DNA from: Lichenostomus cassidix
Taxonomy: Eukaryota > Chordata > Aves > Passeriformes > Meliphagidae
Assembly (NCBI GenBank): GCA_008360975.2
Contig: VLJF02000033.1
Coordinates: 744,001-808,000 of the forward strand
DNA: 64,000 nt
Direction: 5' to 3'
Under the pieces are notes generated by a model. The model was not told the origin of the DNA and searched no databases. It saw only the letters and a list, made by a program, of their open reading frames with translations. Shown piece by piece: positions 13,530-26,349 of this stretch (position 1 is its first letter; the number at the start of each line of letters is the position of its first letter). A program made the translations under genes and the position numbers.

Positions 13530-13960
13530 CCAACTGCCTGAGCAATGGCTCAGACAGTGAATAACCATCTTTTAGAAGATATCATTCCACGCTTTGGTTT
13601 AATAAATACTACAGACTTTGATCAGGGCACGCATTTTACATCCAGAATAATAATTTAGCTGAAGCCTTAGAGACACGGTGGGACTACCACATCCCACAGC
13701 ATCCACACAACTCGGGCAGGGTGAAAGAATGAATAGTACCATAAAAGCTCATCTTACTAAAAGGTTATGGGTCAAGTGCCTTCCTTTGGCTCTGTTGAAC
13801 ATCAGAAAGGGGCTACTAACTCAAAGCATTCCTCTGGAATTTGTGATACCTAAAATAAAACCAGGTGACAAAGTGTTGACAAACAACATGAAAAGAAACA
13901 TCTCTAACCCCATGTTGTAAAAGACTTTTTCTAGTTCTTTAACCACAGAGATGGCGATTC
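13530..13960 (+). pseudogene. ERV integrase fragment
   Basis: Several frames carry pieces of a retroviral integrase core: FGLINTTDFDQGTHF near 13590-13640, then GERMNSTIKAHLTK at about 13720-13770 and WVKCLPLALLNIR at about 13770-13810. The frame changes between pieces and stops are present. The downstream part reads into KIKPGDKVL, as in the C-terminal region of such integrases. It belongs to the same provirus as the envelope pieces that follow. Not functional. Confidence 0.7.
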
Positions 13961-14115
13961 AAACAGCAGAAAAGGATGGACACGTGTATTCCGAGTAAAA
14001 GGAGCAATTCAAACTAAAAACTAGATGGTCACCTCCGTTCCTAGAGAGCTGAAGTTACAACTGCAGAGGGAGAATTGACATCAAGAGTTGCCAGGATCTC
14101 CTGTTTAGAGGATGA

Positions 14116-15200
14116 GTGCCCTTGTTATTCCTTTGCTTGTATAGTATCTTGTTATTCCTCTGTATAGTTATTGCCACTTGTCTTTATTATTGTCTTTGTA
14201 TGCATACCTTTATTTGTATAATTTGTCATTACTATATGGAGAAGTGGTATTACCATTGCAGAGGAGGCTACCCACCAAAAGGATTAAGTAGAGAATGTGT
14301 AAAAGAAGAACATTGCATTGCTCAGAATATTTTAAAAGATGCAGTAAAATTAGGGATAATAGAATTAGATTCCCCACAGTGGTGGGAACTATTTATCCAC
14401 AGAGTAAAAGGTAAACTGGACAAAAAGGCTGAAATAATAAAAATAGAATGCAGGTTGAGAAATCGGGCACCCTGTAACACTCTGCCGGTAAAAGCAAAAG
14501 CTTGGGGCGCTCTCAAGCCAAGGTGTGTAAAACCCAACCTACAGTACGAAGCCCCTGAAGACTATCCCTGCTGTCGAGAAGATGGATTACCCTGCCGCTG
14601 GAAGCAACCCAGTGGGGCAGAGGAGACAGAGGGATACTGAACGGTGGGGCGTAACCGTACTCTTAGTTGTGCTAAGTCTCTCCGGACAAGGAGTACAGGG
14701 ATCCTCATACTCACCTGCATGTTCAAAACGCCTTCAGCCCTGAGGGTACAGAAAAGGGTATGAACAAGCCCTAGCCTTTCACACCCATATGAATGTGGAG
14801 TGCTTTGACCATAGAGAACTCCAACCCTGCTCTATTTTGGGACATGATTTGTGGGTAGCACGAAATAAGGAATGTGTTACTACCCATGCCTGAATGAGAA
14901 ATAGTTATGGTTATTGTAGCTCCCCCGGCTCCAGAGGAGAATATGTTTGTCTTGCCAGATCAGGAATGTGGGGTTATTCAGATGGAGGGGGTGTTCAAGA
15001 CCAATATAAAGAGGACTTAGTTAAAAATGTTATTACTCACTTAAAAGCCCAACCTCAACCCTCAAAACTGGAGTCAATTTTATAGAAAGAATTAAGAGAC
15101 ACATTAGAGAACTCTGACTTGAAAGACTTGAAACAGAGAACAAATCTATTCATAAGCCTTATGCAAAGAGTAGCTAGAGAATTAAATGTTACTTTTTAAA
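14116..15200 (+). pseudogene. ERV envelope, 5' part
   Basis: A 174-codon open frame (14116-14640) begins with a hydrophobic leader-like stretch (LLFLCLYSILLFLCIVIA) and continues with a cysteine-bearing ectodomain-like region. Further pieces at 14780-15090 (CFDHRELQPC, YGYCSSPG, GEYVCLARSGMWG) are separated by stops. The gene is then interrupted by LTR2 at 15201. Interpreted as an avian ERV surface glycoprotein from its position after integrase and its cysteine pattern. Several stops and the insertion make it non-functional. Confidence 0.6.
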
Positions 15201-15670
15201 TGTGGAGAATTGGCTAATAGAAAAGGGACATACAGACTTAGACAAGCTGTTTCTTAACACTTAGACAAGCTGTTTCTTAACAATAGCCGTACTCAGCTAA
15301 CTATTGCCTAGATGCCAACCCTGTGTCCAATCAGCAATTTAGGGCACAGTGACCTTCCTGCAACATTAGGATAACAGTACCGATAGGGATGTAGAAGAAC
15401 CAATAAGAATATAGAAAACTGGACAAAGTTAGTATGTATCCATATATAAGGCAATCAGCCAAACTTAGGGCGTTGAAGCAAATAGCCAATAGTAATACAC
15501 CGTTACAGAATATGCATTACTTAATTAACTACACTATAAGTATGTATGCTGAAACTCAATAAACCTGAAGCTTGTTGTAAACTCATATTGGGTTGTCAAA
15601 TTTTCCTTTAAATCTCGGCATCTATTCATAAGCCTTATGCAAAGAGTAGCTAGAGAATTAAATGTTACTT
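15145..15670. repeat. 50-bp direct repeats flanking LTR2
   Basis: The segment TCTATTCATAAGCCTTATGC and its continuation to GTTACTT (about 50 bases) occurs at 15145-15194 and again, without change, at 15621-15670. The two copies flank the LTR. Four to six bases would be expected of a retroviral target-site duplication, so this is too long for ordinary integration. Confidence 0.8.
15201..15620 (+). repeat. Solo LTR (LTR2) inside the envelope pseudogene
   Basis: Starts TGTGGAGAATTGG and ends AAATCTCGGCA, same family as LTR1 at 2060-2458. It carries a 23-bp tandem duplication around ACTTAGACAAGCTGTTTC (about 15237-15282) that LTR1 lacks, a TATA-like ACTATAAG near 15533 and CAATAAACC near 15562. 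No internal retroviral sequence is attached, so it is a solo LTR produced by LTR-LTR recombination or an aberrant insertion. Confidence 0.75.
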
Positions 15671-16968
15671 CCTGCTGGACTTGTGGAGAGCCCCAAATGG
15701 CTGAACAGTGGCCCTGGAGAGCTGAAGGATTGGAAGCAATGCAATTATTAATTTGGAATAAAACGCATAGATCTAGAGAAAACAGACCTGACGGGTGGAT
15801 CCTCAGCCATGAAGCAGTGGGGCAACACTGTGTAGCTAGAGAAGGAAATCAATTTGGAAAGAACCTTGGAAGCACCCCCTGTAAAATGGTATTAACCACT
15901 AACTCCACAAAAAGTATAAGGTGTTGGTGGCCCAAACCTCTCCAAGGATGTTGGTTAGTGCATTGTACTAATGAAGTTATATGCTAGAAAAATGAGACAA
16001 ATTCCAAGCCTTTTAAAGGAGTGACTGACCTAAAAATATTTTGGGAAAAACCTAGAAATAATAAGATAGAGTGGAAAGCACCAGATGATTATATAGGATT
16101 TGTAGTAAGAAAGCATACACTAAACTGCCTAGCAATTAGAAGGGAACCTGTACCATAGGGATGATACAACCAGCATTTTTTCTGTTGCCCAAACATAAAA
16201 GAGAATCTTTAGGAAGACCTCCATATGAAACCCTAAGTAGGGAAAAGCACAGCAATACTACACTGGAGGGACCCAAAAATGGAGTGATGAGAAATGGCCT
16301 CTGGAAAGAAGAATTGAATATTATGATCCAGTAACTTAGGCTCAAGATGGCAGCTGGGGTTATCAAACACCCATTTACATGCTAAACCAAATAATTTGAC
16401 TGCAAGCAGCTGTTGAGATTGGAAGTAACCAATCATCTGATGCCCTGAAACAAATTGCTAGACAGTTAACTCAAACTAGGGCAGCAGTATATCAAAATAG
16501 ATTAGCACTAGATTACTTATTGGCAGAAGAAGGGGGAGTCTGTGGAAAGTGGAATACCTCAGAACACTGTCTGCAAATAGGTGACAATGGACAAGCGATT
16601 ATGAGAATTGCTGATGAAATCACAAGACTTGCACATGTACCTGTTCAGAAGTAAAATTCAATCTTACACGGTGACTGGTGGGACCAATTCTTTGGGGGAG
16701 TTTGGTAGAAGAAATTGGGGTTTATATTCCTGTGTAGCCTAACAGGACTGTTATTTTTACCATGTTTAATTCCATGCCTTATCAGAATAATCCACTGTGT
16801 AGTCCAGAGCATGCAAACAGCAGCTATGCCCATAGACCCAGAAAAGCAACCTTTGGGAAAACATCTAAACTAATAATAGTAAGAACAGAAGAAACTTTAA
16901 TATTGCAAGCTGCAGTGCAAGCCACTAAAAAGGCAGTTTTAATTTTAAATTCTAAATTTTATTAAGAC
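15621..16968 (+). pseudogene. ERV envelope, 3' part
   Basis: The first 116-codon frame (15637-15987) contains a CWTCGEP motif and a tryptophan- and cysteine-rich surface domain. Pieces at 16390-16660 read as a helical region followed by a GGVCGKWN cysteine loop, typical of a retroviral transmembrane subunit. A hydrophobic anchor (LCSLTGLLFLPCLIPCLI) lies near 16730-16785 and an ILQAAVQATKKA tail ends at about 16965. Stops between pieces (for example 15988 and 16654) and frame changes make it dead. No 3' LTR follows; the inverted-repeat inner block begins about 60 bases later. Confidence 0.65.
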
Positions 16969-17026
16969 ACCAATCAATGAATTATCGAGAAGCGGGAAAT
17001 TGTAATATATGCAGGTATGATTCCAC

Positions 17027-17643
17027 GGCACCCAGCGAACCCCAAAAAAGGCGCTGAGACCCCCTAAGTCCCCCAGAACCGCCAAACCCTTTAGAAAAAC
17101 AGCCCCGAAAAATAGCCCCGCGAAAATGAGCCAATGGGAGAAGGCGCTGAGCGATTCTGATCCAATCCGAGCTCGCGGCGCTGATGACTCTCCAGTTGCC
17201 AGGCAGACCCGCAGCGCCCAGCGCTCCCCACCCCAACCCCACCTGCGCCCCCCCCTCGCCCCCAGCGCTTCCCGCCAGCCCAATTTGGGGAGGGGGCGCC
17301 TGGGGGGCGCCCAGGCCTGGCCCGGAGCCCAGCGCTGCCCTAGCCCGACCTGCCCCGGCTCCATCCCGGCTCCTCCCGCGGGATGCGACGGCGTGGGGAA
17401 AAGGGGGGGAAAGGGTGGGCGCTGGGCTTGGGGGGAGGAGGAGAAGGGATGGAGGAGGAGGAGGAGGGATGAGGAAGGAGCGGGAGAAAGGCCGGAGATC
17501 CGAGGAGGGCGAGGCGGGAGGAGGAAGGCGGAGGAGAGAGGAAGAGGAGGAGCAGGAAGAGGTTGGAGAGAGGAAGAGGAGGAGCAGCAGAAGCAGCGCG
17601 GAGCTCTTTGTCTGTCGCGGCCCCGGGAGCATCGGCGCCCCGC
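17027..17643 (+). promoter_or_regulatory. Promoter block of ZNF-1R
   Basis: Same block as upstream of the other ZNF copies: GAGCCAATGGGAG near 17127, GATCCAATCCGAG near 17159, a CpG-rich stretch, then a purine tract of GGA and GAGGA repeats (about 17430-17590) and CGCGGAGCTCTTTGTCTG just before exon 1. No TATA box. Probably a CpG-island type promoter. Confidence 0.6.
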
Positions 17644-19221
<1,578 letters not shown>

Positions 19222-19699
19222 GGGAAGCCCTGCGAGTGTCCCGAGTGCAGGAAGAGCTTCATTGCTGCTCCAACTCCATCCCCAGTGGGAAGATCTGCAG
19301 TGGATGATCCCCAGTGATCCCCGTGGGGCAGAATCCTGGTGACCCCCATTCCAGGTGATCCCCATCGGGTGAGGAGAATGTGTTTTAAATGTTCAAATTT
19401 TCTTTCTTCTCCTGCTCTGAGTTTGTTAGCAATAAATTCAATTCACATATTCAGTTCTGAGCCTGTTTTGTGCACAAAGGTATTTGATGAGGGATCTCTT
19501 AGCCAGGTCCTTCTATCAACTCAGGAAGCCTTGGTTCAATTTTCTCTCCCCATGGCGGCTGTGCAGGGCAGTGAGAGAGCAGCTCTGCTGGGTGCCTGGC
19601 ATGGGGCCAGCGTCACCCCACTGCAATGTGCCATGGCCTCGTGTGGCCCTGTGCTCTGGAGCCAGCGCTGCTGTTGCTTTTTCCTTCCTGATGATTTTC

Positions 19700-20520
19700 T
19701 CTTTTGCATCAAAGGCTTGTGAAGTGCCCCTGCTGTCCCTGGCGTCCCCTGGGCCTGCTCCCCCTGGGCCGTTGCGGAGGCTGGGAGCTGCCGTGGGGGC
19801 CGTGGGGCTGCCCCGGGGGCTGCGTGCCGAGGCGGGGCCGGGAGGTGCAGAGAACTTGGTCGCTATTTGCAGAGCAATGGCGCCTTGGGCCCGGGCCCGT
19901 TGCAGGGCTGTTCCTCATGTGCGGCTTTGGCCTCGGCCAGCCCGGGGGGCACTGAGAGCGCGGGGCTTGGGCTGTGCGCTGTGCAGAGCCCGCGCCTCGC
20001 TGCCCTTGGCTGGCTGTGCTGTCACTCGGGATTGTCCCAGCGCCATTGCTGCTCGGTGCCAGCGAGCGGGGACAAGGCCAGCGCCGGTGTCGCCCCCAGG
20101 CAGGCAGGCAGGCAGGCAGGGCTGTAGTGGGGCAGCAGCGGCGCCATGGTGGGAGCGTGTGTGCGGGCCGGGAGCGGCGGCAGCGGGCGGAGCCCGGGGA
20201 GGCGGCGGCGGAGCTCGGAGAGGCTGTCCCAGCGCAGGTGGGAGCCGCGCTGCCTTGTGCCGGGGCTCGGGGCTCGCTGCGGGCGGATGGAGGGGGCGGC
20301 AGGGGGTCTGTGGCGGCTTCCTTCTCCCGTCTCCCCCTCTCTCTCCCTCCCTCGCTGGCTGTGGCGCCGTGTTGCCGCTGGCCTGAGGCCGCTGAGGGAG
20401 CGGCTGCCCGCGGTCTCCTTGCCGCTGCTGCCTCGGCAGGAGGCGGTGCCGGAGCAGCGCTGGCTCGTCCCGCTCGCTGTGGGTAGCACAGAGGTGGCTG
20501 CGCTGTCGGCGGCAGTGTGC
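19700..20520 (+). pseudogene. Lectin-type first-exon module, right arm
   Basis: GC-rich block about 270 bp after the ZNF polyadenylation signal. Open exon starting ATG at 20146 (MVGACVRAGSGGSG) and ending AGCGCAG/GTGGGAG at 20237, then an exon-like segment between CTCGGCAG and GCTGTGG/GTAGC near 20426-20480. The same order occurs before L1 and L2. Here the next sequence is the nested LTR, and no lectin exon follows, so the module is orphaned. Confidence 0.6.
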
Positions 20521-20536
20521 GGGAAAATCCGCGTGG

Positions 20537-21320
20537 CCAGAGGTTTGTGTGCCCGCAGGAGACAGAGGAGTCGTGTACAAGTGACTTTATAGATGGAGAG
20601 AGGGAGAGGCCGTGGGGCATTTGCCATGGGTCTGTAAAACGCAGCCTCCTTTTTATGCTCGTTTCCCCGGCTGCGTTTCATTGTCCCTTTGCCCTCTTGT
20701 CACGCTATCTGGAGGAAAATGAAAAACTATCCAAAAAGATTTTTAATGTTAGCGTGTCAAGGCGTTACTTTATTATCTGAGCAGGATGTTGTTCTGACCA
20801 GGATGTACCACGGGAATGACCTCCTCTAGAGCCCGGGTTTGTAGAGAGAATCGTTCTATGGCACATTAATTTTGCATGGTTTCTCAGGCATTTTATACTG
20901 TCAAAACTCATAAAACGATTTTTGGTCAGTCTTAATTGGTCCCATGTTGCTTATTTTCTAATCTGTTGTTTAGTATTGGATCCAGATTTCTTCTCTTCTG
21001 ATGCTAATTAGGTCTTCCTTCTTATCTCTCTTTGGCCAGGCAAGGTGTCTCCAAATAGCCAGAGGTGAGGTTTGGAGCTGATGTTCGTTAATGGCTGCTG
21101 ATGGCCTTTTGTCTTTTGGTCTCCTCCTAGTGTGTTGGTATGTTAAGCTTATCAGACCTCACCTGGCGGAACAATTTTCGGGAAAAAATCTTAGAATTCC
21201 GTTTCCTGGGCTAAAGACAAACCAAACCTTTGACTGAAGTTTATACATAATATTTAAACTGGTATATATTTCCACACAGTGGCTGAAGTGCTTGGAAGGT
21301 ACAGACTTCCCGGTCCGCCC
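20537..21320 (-). repeat. Nested LTR-like insertion, right arm
   Basis: Mirror copy of 7570-8345. On the minus strand the outer LTR halves lie at about 21275-21315 and 20540-20700, with the inner LTR between them (AATAAAG signal near 20770 as CTTTATT). Both copies agree in structure, so the nesting is older than the duplication or inversion that made the two arms. Confidence 0.45.
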
Positions 21321-24300
21321 ACTGCCTGTGTCCCTTAATATGCACCCCTAGTTAGTGTAACATTCGGTATTCGTGGCTCTGGGAAGTGTTTGTTCTGCTT
21401 GTGGAAGTTCAGGAATGGAGCAGGAGCTTGACTTTGAATCAGTTCGTGTCAATTAGTAATATTTTCTGAAAGTTATGCTTTCTCCTGGTACTTTTTTCAG
21501 TGCCTTTCTCTAATTCAATCATCGTATAGTGTGATTCCCAACTGATTTCCCTGAATTTGTGGTAGCAAAAATTCCCCAATGGTTTATTACACTCTGTAAA
21601 GCATCCACAATGCTAACACATGTTGGAGTGAGGAGAGATATTTTTCCCCCACTTTTTTTAGTCAAGTTTTCCCAATATTTTGCCTTTTGGCATTTTCTTT
21701 GCAGCTGAACCAATTAGTGCAGCAGAGTCAGATCTCCTCAGTCTGGGCTCTGCCTTGAGCTGTGCAAATTCCATCTGTGCAAGCAGGCAGAGCTTGGGCT
21801 GAGGGACAGAGGGAATTGGCCCAATTGCTCCCCCAGGCCAGAAGGCCCTGCTCCATTGTCCAGCCTTTGCCCCAGCAGGGTTCATTTGCATTTCTAAAGC
21901 TCCTTCCTCTCGTGGCTGCCTGGAACAGAAACTTCTCTGCCAGGGCAGCCATCGGGTGACTCACATGTGGCTCTGCCCCCCACAAGCTGCTTTGGGGTTT
22001 TTTCTTCAACAGTATTGTATTAATTAGCTGCAGGAGGAGGAGGAGGAGGTGGGATTTTGTAGCAGGAAGAGGAGGAGGAGTAGTGACTGCAGGTTTTCTG
22101 GGTGTCATTTGTTATGAGTTATCTAAGGAACAGTGGTGTTCTTGCACTTCTCCATATTCAGTCATTAATTAAATTAAAATTAAAAAAATAAGTGTCTTGC
22201 TTGTTTGAAAATCACTAGCTTGTGGATAGTTTTTAATTACAGATTTTTAGGTTCAGTCCAGGGCTAGATGAATTCACGTCTGCATCCTAATGTACACAGG
22301 ATGACAAAGTTGTTCTTCATTGGGGATTTAGCATCCTCATATCCATAAACACAAATGACTAAGAACTTGACTCCAAATGCAGACATCTCTTGTCTTACAC
22401 CAGAAGATTGTTTTTTTTCTGTGTCTTCATTATTTGCCCACTGTTAGGATGTGTAGCCACCTACACACCACACTATTCTCAAATGATATGTTTTATTTAT
22501 TTTGTCTGCTTTACTAAATGCTTTAACAAAAACCAAAAAAACCAAACAAAAAAAACCCCCAAAAACCAAACCACTTTTATGGTGGCTTTTTCCAGTGTAG
22601 ATTCATCATAACCTCAGCTCCAGTGCAAAGACTGGAATTGCAAAAAAACTCTGTATAACCTTGAATCTATCAGACTGTCACAAAGACTGAATCCCACAGT
22701 AAAAAAAAAAAAAACAACCCAAAAACCACAGAATGAAATCAGTGGAGCTGCTTCAGTGCATATTACACACTGAATTAAAGGCGTCAGCCTCTACCCTTTT
22801 TAGCCGTGTGACAAAATTGTGTTTATAATACTTCAGCTTCAGAGCTGAGAGCCAGCAACTCTTTTTAATTGGAATGCTCACCCTGTTTCCTCCTGTGCCC
22901 TTAACGCCTCTCAGGATTTGCTCCCTGCACAAAAAGTATATATAGATGAGGAATATTTTTTTTACCTTATCTGCTGAAGTATTGAGTTACAATTTACATA
23001 ACACTGAGCCATAAACTTGAGCATTAGCAGAGGGTGTTATTCCCAACAGAGGAGGGGAGAATTGGGGTGAATTCATACATTTTGCTGAAGCTGTCTAATG
23101 CATGGATGCACACCAGAAGCAGAAAGGTTTCAATCTTGCCCTGCCTTGCCTTGTTGGTATTAATTAAATTATGCATTTAGCCATTTCTTTAGCACAGTGC
23201 TAGGGTGTCTTTCGTGGAGGACTGTCTGAGGACTAGTGAGCTACTGTGCCTGAAACAGAAAGTAAAAGGAGAAGAGTTACAGTGTGAGACAATCTATTCA
23301 AGCCTTGTTTTGGGTGTGTTTGGAACACCAGATTGATTCACCCCCACTGGACATGGGCACTGCATCACTTCTGTGGTGTTCCTATAAAGTGAGTACCTTC
23401 CAGTGCCTCCCTCTACTCAGCTGCACATTTTAAGTTGCATCCCCAGACAAACAGCATGCACAAGCCCACTGAACCCCCTGCTCTGACTTAAATTAAAGAG
23501 CACAGAGGTCCTGTGAGATGTTTTTCCTCATGTAAGAGGCAGCTGAATGTAGTGGTCTTCAGGACCTGGGGGAATTGTCCTGTGCCAGCCCAAGAGATGT
23601 GAGGGTGCTGTGGATCTGTGTCTGCAGACGCAGCCAGGAGTGAGGCTGAGCACAGATTGTCCTCAGGCACATGCAGTGCACACACATCCACACTCACGAG
23701 TGCAGCCACAAAATCCATGTAGGGAATAATGCCTGGATGCTGCAGGAGCTACCCTGGTCAGCCTAAGGGGGGTGGGAATTTGAAATGTTTTGATTGCTGT
23801 GTCTTTTCTATTCACAGAAAAGACCCCCAGCAGACAAAGGGTCACAGGTACAGTATGTCTTTCTAGCTATACCCACATTCTATGGGGAGGGGACAACCAC
23901 ACTGATTGTTTTTCTACCCGTGATTTCATGAAGGCACGTGCAATTGGTTTGGTTTTGCTCGAGGATTCATCACAGGGTGGCTGAGCCTCCAAAGGGAGCA
24001 TCTTTTGTGTATTGCCAGGCACTTGTCTGCTATACTGAGTTGTGAGAGAGATCAGATCAAGAGTCTTGGCCTGGTAGAAACTTTTCCTTACATGTCAATA
24101 GTCCTACAAGAGAAATGACGAATGATTTATTTCAGCCTTGATTCAAAAAATTATTTCAAGGCTCATAATTCAAGGGCACATTGCATACCTTATAGCCAAG
24201 GCCTCAAAGGTTTAAAATAAATAATTTAAAATTATTTTTCTTACTTTAATCTTACAGATTTCAGTATTCACCAAACACACTTTAGCCCCTCAACGTTCAG

Positions 24301-24700
24301 TTTTTCAAGGATGGAATCCATTGGTGTGGAACAAACCACTCTGTATCATGGTCTCAGTAGACACTGGCATGAATTTCCAGCACAACAGCCAGTCCTAGAC
24401 AGTGTGATGGCCTGGAAGTGAGGAGATGGACCTTCTTTTCTCCTCTACTGCCCTGTGCTCAGTCGTATTTTCTCCCTGTTCAAAAACCTGCCTCCTATAA
24501 AGAATCATTATTACCTCTCCAATCAATGTATGTAAAGCTTGACTTTAGTGATGCCCATGAAGTCCCTTGAGGCACAGAAATGACTGATACCAGGATAGTA
24601 TGAGATGTAATTTTATTTTTCTTAAACTCTCTCATAGTTGTGTAACTGCTGGTTAATTTTTCCACCAATAACGATTAGGTTAAGAATTTCTTCTCTTCAG
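21320..24700. other. Arm-internal non-coding stretch
   Basis: No supported gene. Contents: a GAG-rich microsatellite near 22030-22080 (GGA repeats), an A-rich tract with AAAACC words at 22525-22570, a poly-A run at 22700-22715, and AT-rich sequence. At 23818-23848 a 30-base segment between TATTCACAG and GTACAG could be a decayed collagen exon (reads KRPPADKGSQ). The left-arm counterpart is 4190-7560. Confidence 0.4.
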
Positions 24701-24761
24701 CTAAGAAGCACCTCATCAATACGACTCACATTACTGGGTTTGTCTGTTCTCTCCCTACCAG

Positions 24762-24815
24762 GGTCCCTGTGGTGTACCTGGTATCCCTGGACCACAGGGG
24801 CCTCCTGGCCAGGAT
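24762..24815 (+). pseudogene. Lone 54-bp collagen exon, right-arm copy
   Basis: Acceptor TCTCTCCCTACCAG, then exactly 54 bases encoding GPCGVPGIPGPQGPPGQD, then donor GTAAGTAAAA. Six Gly-X-Y triplets begin at the first base of the exon, the classical fibrillar-collagen exon design. The Cys in the third position is unusual for a triple helix. All Gly codons are intact here, unlike the left-arm copy. Without neighbouring exons it cannot make a collagen; it may be a relic, or be spliced into a chimeric transcript. Confidence 0.7.
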
Positions 24816-25689
24816 GTAAGTAAAATAAAAGTGCATGTGCTCAAGAAATTTGTCAGTGCTTGAATCTAATTGCCTTAAAAATTTATGTTGATAATCAACT
24901 GTAGTCATTGAGTGTTACTAGGATTGTCCAAGGGAGACGATTTGAAGGAGTGGAGCTTTTGCAACTTAGGATGTCAAAGGAAAAAAAACAACTGGAATAA
25001 GGAGGATTGCTTCAAGAAAAGTGGTGGACATCACCACTGAACCATTTTGCAATGACACTGGAGAAGGGACTTGGCAGCATACACTAAAGAAAGATCCCAC
25101 ACTGGGAAAGGACTGTGGTTAGGCTGTCTAGGAACTTCTTAGAGTCCACTGAGATAAGTACCCTGTAGTATTTCTGTTAAAACAGGGTCACAGCTGTTAA
25201 AAAAGTTCTTTATGAGTTCATTTTGCTGCTGCTATTGTGCATGTTTGAGGACATTTTAACCTCTTGGTCCATTGCTGTCTCAGCAGGTGAGTCATGGAAC
25301 TGAGGAATAGAGAGGAAGGTGGCAGACTCCCAGATGGAAAGCTGGCCCCACTCTCTGCCTGCTTCTGCTTCAGTGCTGCGTCAGAAAGAGGAGAATTTTT
25401 TCCTCTGTGATGTGGAAAACAGTCCTGTGAAGGAGGCTCTGAAGTTTTTGAAGGGTTTGATCTTTGGGTTTGTGCCTGTTGAGGGAACACTAGGAGGAGG
25501 GGGAAATGACCTTCTGTATCTCCCCTTCTCAGTGCTGCTCCATGGTGCTGTCATGTCTGAAATGGGTACCAGTTCTCACCAACTCCACAGCAAGAGATTT
25601 TCAACCCTCCTGTGGCTTTATTGACATCCATCAGGTGGCCTGAAGGGGGTACTTTCCAGTGGGAAGAAGGTCTAGTTTTCTTCCCACCT

Positions 25690-25870
25690 ACTTCTTGCCC
25701 AGAGAGATGTGGATGCCTCATCCCTGGAAGTGTTCAAGGGCAGGCTGGATGAGGCTCTGAGCAAGCTGGGATAGTGAACGTGTCCTGGCCCACGGCAGGA
25801 GGTTGGAATTGGGTGACCTTTAAGGTTCCTTCCAACCCAAACCACTGTAACATTCTGTGATTCTATACTT
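25690..25870 (+). mobile_element. CR1 LINE 3' end fragment
   Basis: Plus-strand CR1 tail: AGAGAGATGTGGATGCCTCA, a GGTTGGAATTGGGTGACCTT segment and the terminal ATTCTGTGATTCTA repeat. About 180 bp, 5'-truncated. Counterpart of 3026-3202. Confidence 0.8.
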
Positions 25871-26349
25871 TGTCACAAGACAAATGATTATTCCAGGCTA
25901 TTCTTCCACAGCCCCTGAGAGTTGAAATGGTCCTTTGCCACCATCACCCTGTGTCCCTGAGCAGCCAGAGATTTGGGATTGATTGTGTCCTTCTGCCTGT
26001 CCTAGATCATGACACTTTGCTGCAGTTGTTTGAGATTTTTAATCAAGAGGTTTTGAACAGGAGATAGGATAGATGGGTTTATTAGAGCGGTACTGTGTGA
26101 GGAAAGTGTCAGAGGCAGCTTTTTGGAGTCTCTTTCTGCCTCTACTCAGATCAGAATTGGCTGGTCAACTCTTGGAGATGCAGCACTAAGGTCTTTACGT
26201 TTTTCTTTTCCCTGCAGAAAATTGACCCAAACACAGCCATTCCTCAGGCTACTTATAAAACACATTCTCCATTACACTCACTGCTTTAATTGCACTCAGT
26301 ATGTCTTTTACCTTAGGTCCTTTCTGTATTGTTTGATCACCTATTAAAC

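Noticed and set aside
20100..20130. AGGCAGGC tandem run as an expressed microsatellite
   Set aside because: Short simple repeat with small copy differences among modules; ordinary slippage.
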